Below, one piece after another: positions 60,648 to 64,000 of a stretch of DNA of 64,000 nucleotides. A model generated the notes under the pieces. That model saw only the letters and a program-made list of their open reading frames with translations, was not told the origin of the DNA and ran no database searches. Each line of letters opens with the position of its first letter. The stretch's first letter is position 1. Source of the stretch: an uncultured Subdoligranulum sp. (GTDB lineage: Bacteria; Bacillota; Clostridia; Oscillospirales; Ruminococcaceae); assembly GCA_900545545.1 (NCBI GenBank), contig UQZO01000006.1, positions 72,087 through 136,086 of the forward strand, in the 5' to 3' direction. Made by a program: the position numbers and the translations under genes.

Positions 60648-60718
60648 TGTGCCAAATGACATATTTTTTATGAACATTTTCACAAAAAACAGTCAGTCTT
60701 ATCATGGGAGGTCACTGT

Positions 60719-62041
60719 ATGGCAGCAAAGAAACCCGGCAAGGCAGAAATCCTTGCAGCATTTTTTGACGACGGCGCATTTTCGCCGCTGTATACGGAGG
60801 GCGCCGTCAGTGCAGCGTACGGCTGTGCCAATGGGCAGAGCGTGTATGTTGTGTTTGAGAACGGCGAACCCGTCGGCGTGCAGGATATCAAAAAGAATAT
60901 CCGCGTGCTGGAAATGGCGGCTGAAACCGGCGCTCCGGTTGTTACTTTCTATGACTCCACCGGTGCGAAACTGGATGGCGGCCTGGAGCTGCTCAATGCC
61001 ACTGCGGCTTTGACGGCTGAGATCGCTCGTGTTTCCGGTGTTGTTCCGCAGGTTGCGGTCATCACGGGCACCTGCGCAGGTACCAATGCAATCAATGCGG
61101 CCGCTGCGGATGTCTGCATTATGGCCGAGGATGCGGAGCTCTTCCTGAATGCACCGTTTACCGCCGAGGACAACGTTGGCGGCGCCGGTTCTGCTGCGTT
61201 CGCTGCCAAGGCTGGTGTTGCGGCTGTTACGGCTGCTGATGCCGTGGCGGCTGCCAAGCAGGCTGCCAGCATTGTGGCACTGCTGCCGGCCAACAACCTC
61301 GCCGGTCCGGCCCTGTTTGATTTCGAAGCTTCCAACAAGACCATTAACCTGGCCAAGTACACCGCGGCTGATGCTGTGGCGGCTCTGGCCGATGCCGACA
61401 GTGCTGTGGAGCTGTACAGCGGCTACGGCAAAAACATCGTCACCGCTCTTGCCACCATCAATGGCAGCGCAGTGGGTATTGTTGCCACCGAAAAGGCAGC
61501 TATTTGCCATAAGTGCACCGCCAAGGCGGCGCGTTTTGTCCGTCTGTGCGATGCCTACAGCATCCCCGTCGTGACGGTCGTTAATAGCGATGGCTTTGTC
61601 AAGAGCGAGGGCGATGACCAGGCCGGCGGTATCCGTCAGGCTGCCCGTATGGCCGGTGTCTATGCCGAGGCTACGACGGCCAAGGTGGCTGTGCTCGTAG
61701 GCGAGGCGGTTGGCCCTGTTTACACTGTCTTCGCCGCCTGCGCTGATTGGCGTGTGGCAGTCAAGGGCTGCACCATTGCGCCGCTGGCACCTGAAACGGC
61801 GGTCAGCGTTCTGTATAAGGACGAAATCTACGCTTCCGACAATATCGCCAACGCTACCAAGGCGAAGGCTGCTGCCTATGCGAAGGATGTATGCGGTGCC
61901 GAAGCTGCCGTTGCAAACGGTGCTGCTGATGCTGTCTGTGATGCTGCTGCCGCCCGTGGGGCCGTCGCACAGGCTCTGGATATGCTGGCCAGCAAGCGCG
62001 CTGTGCGCCTGGCCAAGAAGCATGGCAACATTACGCTGTAA
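60719..62041 (+). CDS. acyl-CoA carboxyltransferase-like subunit (12S/MmdA-like, diverged)
   Basis: 440 residues, very Ala-rich. Two crotonase-type halves are visible: VVTFYDSTGAKLDGGLELL and ITGTCAGTNAINAAAADVCIMAEDAELFLNAPF (in part), then PVVTVVNSDGFVKSEGDDQAGGIRQAARMAGVYAEATTAKV. This is the carboxyltransferase plan of transcarboxylase 12S and methylmalonyl-CoA decarboxylase alpha, but shorter (those are ~510) and diverged. With the next two genes it forms a transcarboxylase-like set. ATG 60719 after GGGAGG. Its acyl-CoA substrate is unclear. Confidence 0.75.
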   Translation: MAAKKPGKAEILAAFFDDGAFSPLYTEGAVSAAYGCANGQSVYVVFENGEPVGVQDIKKNIRVLEMAAETGAPVVTFYDSTGAKLDGGLELLNATAALTAEIARVSGVVPQVAVITGTCAGTNAINAAAADVCIMAEDAELFLNAPFTAEDNVGGAGSAAFAAKAGVAAVTAADAVAAAKQAASIVALLPANNLAGPALFDFEASNKTINLAKYTAADAVAALADADSAVELYSGYGKNIVTALATINGSAVGIVATEKAAICHKCTAKAARFVRLCDAYSIPVVTVVNSDGFVKSEGDDQAGGIRQAARMAGVYAEATTAKVAVLVGEAVGPVYTVFAACADWRVAVKGCTIAPLAPETAVSVLYKDEIYASDNIANATKAKAAAYAKDVCGAEAAVANGAADAVCDAAAARGAVAQALDMLASKRAVRLAKKHGNITL

Positions 62042-62095
62042 GCACCCGCTCACAGAACAAAATCATGAACCTTGATTTTTAAGGAGGAACTTCCT

Positions 62096-62476
62096 ATGAA
62101 AAACCTGATCGTTACCGTCAACGGTGTCGCTTACAATGTCACGGTTGAGGAGGGCACCGGTGCCCCCGTTGCCGCTGCTGCTCCCGCACCCGCCGTTGCG
62201 CCTGCTCCTGCTGCAGCCCCCGCTGCTCCCGCAGCACCTGCTGCCCCGGCCGGTGCTGTCGGCGCCGTTGCCGTCAATGCCCCGATGCCCGGCAACATCC
62301 TCGATGTGAAGGTTAAGCCCGGTGACTCGGTCAAGGCCGGCGACACGCTGCTCATCCTCGAAGCCATGAAGATGGAAAATGAGATCAGCGCCCCGCAGGA
62401 TGGCACCATCGCCAGCATCGATGTGCGCAAGGGTGACGTCGTGGATTCCGGCGCGCTGCTGTGCACCATGAACTGA
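62096..62476 (+). CDS. biotin carboxyl carrier protein
   Basis: 126 residues: a short N-terminal strand region (VTVNGVAYNVTVEEG), a flexible Ala/Pro linker (about 22-58), then a biotinyl domain with EAMKMEN, where Lys92 is the biotinylation site. This is the plan of the 1.3S subunit of transcarboxylase and the gamma/biotin subunit of decarboxylases. ATG after AAGGAGGAACTTCCT. It lies between the two carboxyltransferase subunits. Confidence 0.93.
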   Translation: MKNLIVTVNGVAYNVTVEEGTGAPVAAAAPAPAVAPAPAAAPAAPAAPAAPAGAVGAVAVNAPMPGNILDVKVKPGDSVKAGDTLLILEAMKMENEISAPQDGTIASIDVRKGDVVDSGALLCTMN

Positions 62477-62498
62477 TCGAAAGACGAGGTGAATGACA

Positions 62499-63902
62499 TT
62501 GGCTAAGAAACCCATTAAAATTACCGAGGTCGTTCTGCGCGATGCGCACCAGTCTTTGCTCGCTACCCGTATGACGATGGATGAAATGCGTCCCATCCTG
62601 CCCGAAATGGACAAGATTCCGTATTTCTCCGTGGAATGCTGGGGCGGTGCAACGTTCGACTCCTGCATCCGTTTCCTCGATGAAGACCCGTGGGAGCGTC
62701 TGCGCATTCTGCGCAAGGAACTGCCCCACCAGAAGCTGCAGATGCTGTTCCGCGGCCAGAATATGCTGGGCTATCGTCCGTATGCCGATGACGCTGTCGA
62801 GTATTTCGTACAGAAGTCTGTGGCCAACGGTATCGACGTCATTCGTATCTTCGACGCCCTGAATGATCCGCGCAACCTGCAGACTGCCATCAAGGCTGCC
62901 AACAAGGAAGGCGCCCATGTACAGGCCTGCATCAGCTACACGCTGAGCCCGGTACATAACAATGAGTATTTCGCCCAATACGCCAAGACCCTGGAGGAGA
63001 TGGGCGCTGATTCCATCTGCATCAAGGACATGGCTGGCCTGCTCAAGCCTTACACCTGCTATGACTTGGTCAAAGAGCTGAAGTCCACTGTAAAGATTCC
63101 TGTAGACATCCACAGCCATTACACGGCCGGTCTGGCTTCCATGTCCATCCTGAAGGGCATTGAAGCCGGTGCGGATATCATTGATACCGCCATGAGCCCC
63201 CTGGCCCTGGGCACCTCTCATATGCCCACCGAGAGCTTGGTTGCCGCTCTGCAGGGCACCGATTACGACACCGGCCTGGACCTCAACCAGCTCAATGTTG
63301 TTCGTGCTTACTTTGCAAAGCTGCGCGAAAAGTACATCGCCAATGGCCAGATCAGCCCGAAGTCTTTGGGCGTCGATGCCAACACGCTGCTCTACCAAGT
63401 TCCGGGCGGTATGTTCTCCAACATGCTGAAGCAGTTGAAGGACGCCGGCAAGGAAGACAAGCTGGACGAAGTGCTCGCCGAGATCCCGCGTGTGCGTGAG
63501 GATGCCGGTTATCCGCCGCTCGTTACGCCTACCAGCCAGATCGTTGGTACGCAGGCTGTCTTTAACGTCATCCTGGGCGAACGCTACAAGATGGTTACCA
63601 AGGAGTTCAAGGGCCTGGTCCATGGTGATTACGGCAAGACGCCCGCTCCCATCAAGAAGGAATTCAGCGACTTTATCCTGAAGGGTGAAGAGCCCATTAC
63701 CTGCCGCTTTGCCGACACGCTGGAGCCTGAGATGGACAAGCTGAAGGCCGAGGCTTCCAAGTATGCCATCCAGGAAGAAGACGTGCTGACCTACGCCATG
63801 TTCCCGCAGGTTGCGCCGAAGTTCTTCGAAAAGCGCAATGCCCGCCTGCAGGGTGTTGATGCACTGCACGCTGACTACGAGAACAAATCTCATCCCGTTT
63901 AA
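62499..63902 (+). CDS. oadA: oxaloacetate decarboxylase alpha / transcarboxylase 5S-like carboxyltransferase
   Basis: About 467 residues: TIM-barrel carboxyltransferase with VVLRDAHQSLLATRM near the start, ECWGGATFDSCIRFLDEDPWERL, the metal-binding DIHSHYTAGLASM, and a C-terminal PYC_OADA domain (FNVILGERYKMVTKEFKGL). It exchanges CO2 between biotin and pyruvate/oxaloacetate. No biotinyl domain is fused; the separate carrier supplies it. TTG 62499 has the better spacing to GAGGTG; ATG 62493 is only two bases from it. Confidence 0.92.
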   Translation: MAKKPIKITEVVLRDAHQSLLATRMTMDEMRPILPEMDKIPYFSVECWGGATFDSCIRFLDEDPWERLRILRKELPHQKLQMLFRGQNMLGYRPYADDAVEYFVQKSVANGIDVIRIFDALNDPRNLQTAIKAANKEGAHVQACISYTLSPVHNNEYFAQYAKTLEEMGADSICIKDMAGLLKPYTCYDLVKELKSTVKIPVDIHSHYTAGLASMSILKGIEAGADIIDTAMSPLALGTSHMPTESLVAALQGTDYDTGLDLNQLNVVRAYFAKLREKYIANGQISPKSLGVDANTLLYQVPGGMFSNMLKQLKDAGKEDKLDEVLAEIPRVREDAGYPPLVTPTSQIVGTQAVFNVILGERYKMVTKEFKGLVHGDYGKTPAPIKKEFSDFILKGEEPITCRFADTLEPEMDKLKAEASKYAIQEEDVLTYAMFPQVAPKFFEKRNARLQGVDALHADYENKSHPV

Positions 63903-63910
63903 TAGAATTT

Positions 63911-63946
63911 AAACCGCTCCCGCTCCATGCGGGGGCGGTTTTCTGT
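63911..63946 (+). terminator. terminator of the carboxyltransferase operon
   Basis: Stem AAACCGCTCCCGC (63911-63923) / GCGGGGGCGGTTT (63929-63941), one G-T pair, 5-base loop, followed by TTTCTGTTTG. Confidence 0.9.
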
Positions 63947-63970
63947 TTGTATGCTTTAGCAAAATGAGAA

Positions 63971-63988
63971 CCCCCAGCTCTGCTGGGG
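63971..63988. repeat. GC-rich hairpin at window end
   Basis: CCCCAGCTCTGCTGGGG forms a 7-bp stem with a 3-base loop. It lies just past the operon terminator and runs into the window edge, so its partner gene or copy number cannot be judged. Confidence 0.5.
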
Positions 63989-64000
63989 AGAGTAAAAAAG

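Noticed and set aside
62160..62255. Repetitive GCTGCT/CCCGCA tract in the biotin carrier gene
   Set aside because: It encodes the expected flexible Ala/Pro linker, not a mobile or CRISPR-like repeat.
60680..63893. Long antisense frames (457 and 502 residues) over the carboxyltransferase operon
   Set aside because: Shadows in strongly GC-biased codons; the plus-strand proteins have biotin and carboxyltransferase motifs and ribosome binding sites.
1..64000. CRISPR arrays, prophage, insertion sequences, rRNA or tRNA genes
   Set aside because: No direct-repeat arrays, transposase or integrase motifs, or rRNA/tRNA signatures were recognised by reading; the only tRNA-like structure is within tmRNA.

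Overview
The window looks like a chromosomal segment of a gut-type Firmicute of the Oscillospiraceae/Ruminococcaceae (Faecalibacterium / Gemmiger / Subdoligranulum-like). The reasons are moderately high GC with Bacillus/Clostridium-type gene order (tepA-ftsK, SRP RNA-dnaX-ybaB-recR, scpAB-ytfJ-rluB), strong AGGAGG ribosome binding sites, Rex and a CIRCE-type (HrcA) operator, and an anaerobic (cobalt-early) B12 pathway. The genus is an inference. No phage, IS element, CRISPR array, rRNA or tRNA was seen; genes are tightly packed and mostly core metabolism.

Layout. 0-3 kb: leftward four-gene cluster (C_GCAxxG_C_C protein, alpha/beta hydrolase, D-2-hydroxyacid dehydrogenase, YkgJ-type cysteine-cluster protein). 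3-7.5 kb: htpG behind a CIRCE-like operator, an AraC regulator, and leftward rex-tdk. 7.6-16.8 kb: tepA, ftsK/spoIIIE, a ComEC-like metallo-beta-lactamase protein, then metF, a free-standing methionine synthase activation protein, and a B12-dependent metH lacking that domain. 16.8-37.7 kb: a cobalamin riboswitch followed by a 22-gene, almost gapless operon: BtuFCD-type importer, cbiK, cbiD, cbiL, cbiF, cbiG, cbiH, cbiJ, cbiET, cbiA, cobT, cobU, cobS, a 112-residue CobU-like protein, cobC, cbiB, cobD, cbiP, cbiC, and a second FecCD/ATPase pair with no binding protein. It covers sirohydrochlorin to cobalamin except for a corrinoid adenosyltransferase. 37.7-41.7 kb: SRP RNA, dnaX, ybaB, recR, smpB, tmRNA. 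41.8-46.4 kb: two-component system with a membrane-anchored protein, a lipoprotein and two small genes. 46.5-50 kb: pta, facing a leftward pyk-luxS pair. 50-54.5 kb: deoB, a YdcF-type protein, an esterase and a polytopic membrane protein. 54.6-56.3 kb (leftward): rpmB, a DUF4250 protein, an ATP-grasp enzyme. 56.5-60.6 kb: M50 protease, scpA, scpB, DUF2953, ytfJ/gerW, rluB. 60.6-64 kb: a three-gene biotin-dependent carboxyltransferase operon with a candidate Rex site in its promoter.

How parts connect. The B12 operon lies directly after the B12-dependent methionine synthase, and its candidate promoter overlaps the metH terminator. Rex (NADH/NAD+ sensor, 6.8-7.5 kb) may control the carboxyltransferase operon at 60.6 kb. 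Pta, pyruvate kinase, the D-lactate-type dehydrogenase and the carboxyltransferase outline fermentative pyruvate/oxaloacetate metabolism. The points most worth a second look are the pair of complementary CobU-family proteins, the Rex-box/carboxyltransferase operon, the Alu-less rod-shaped SRP RNA, the triple half-site operator before htpG, and the uncharacterised two-component/lipoprotein cluster.
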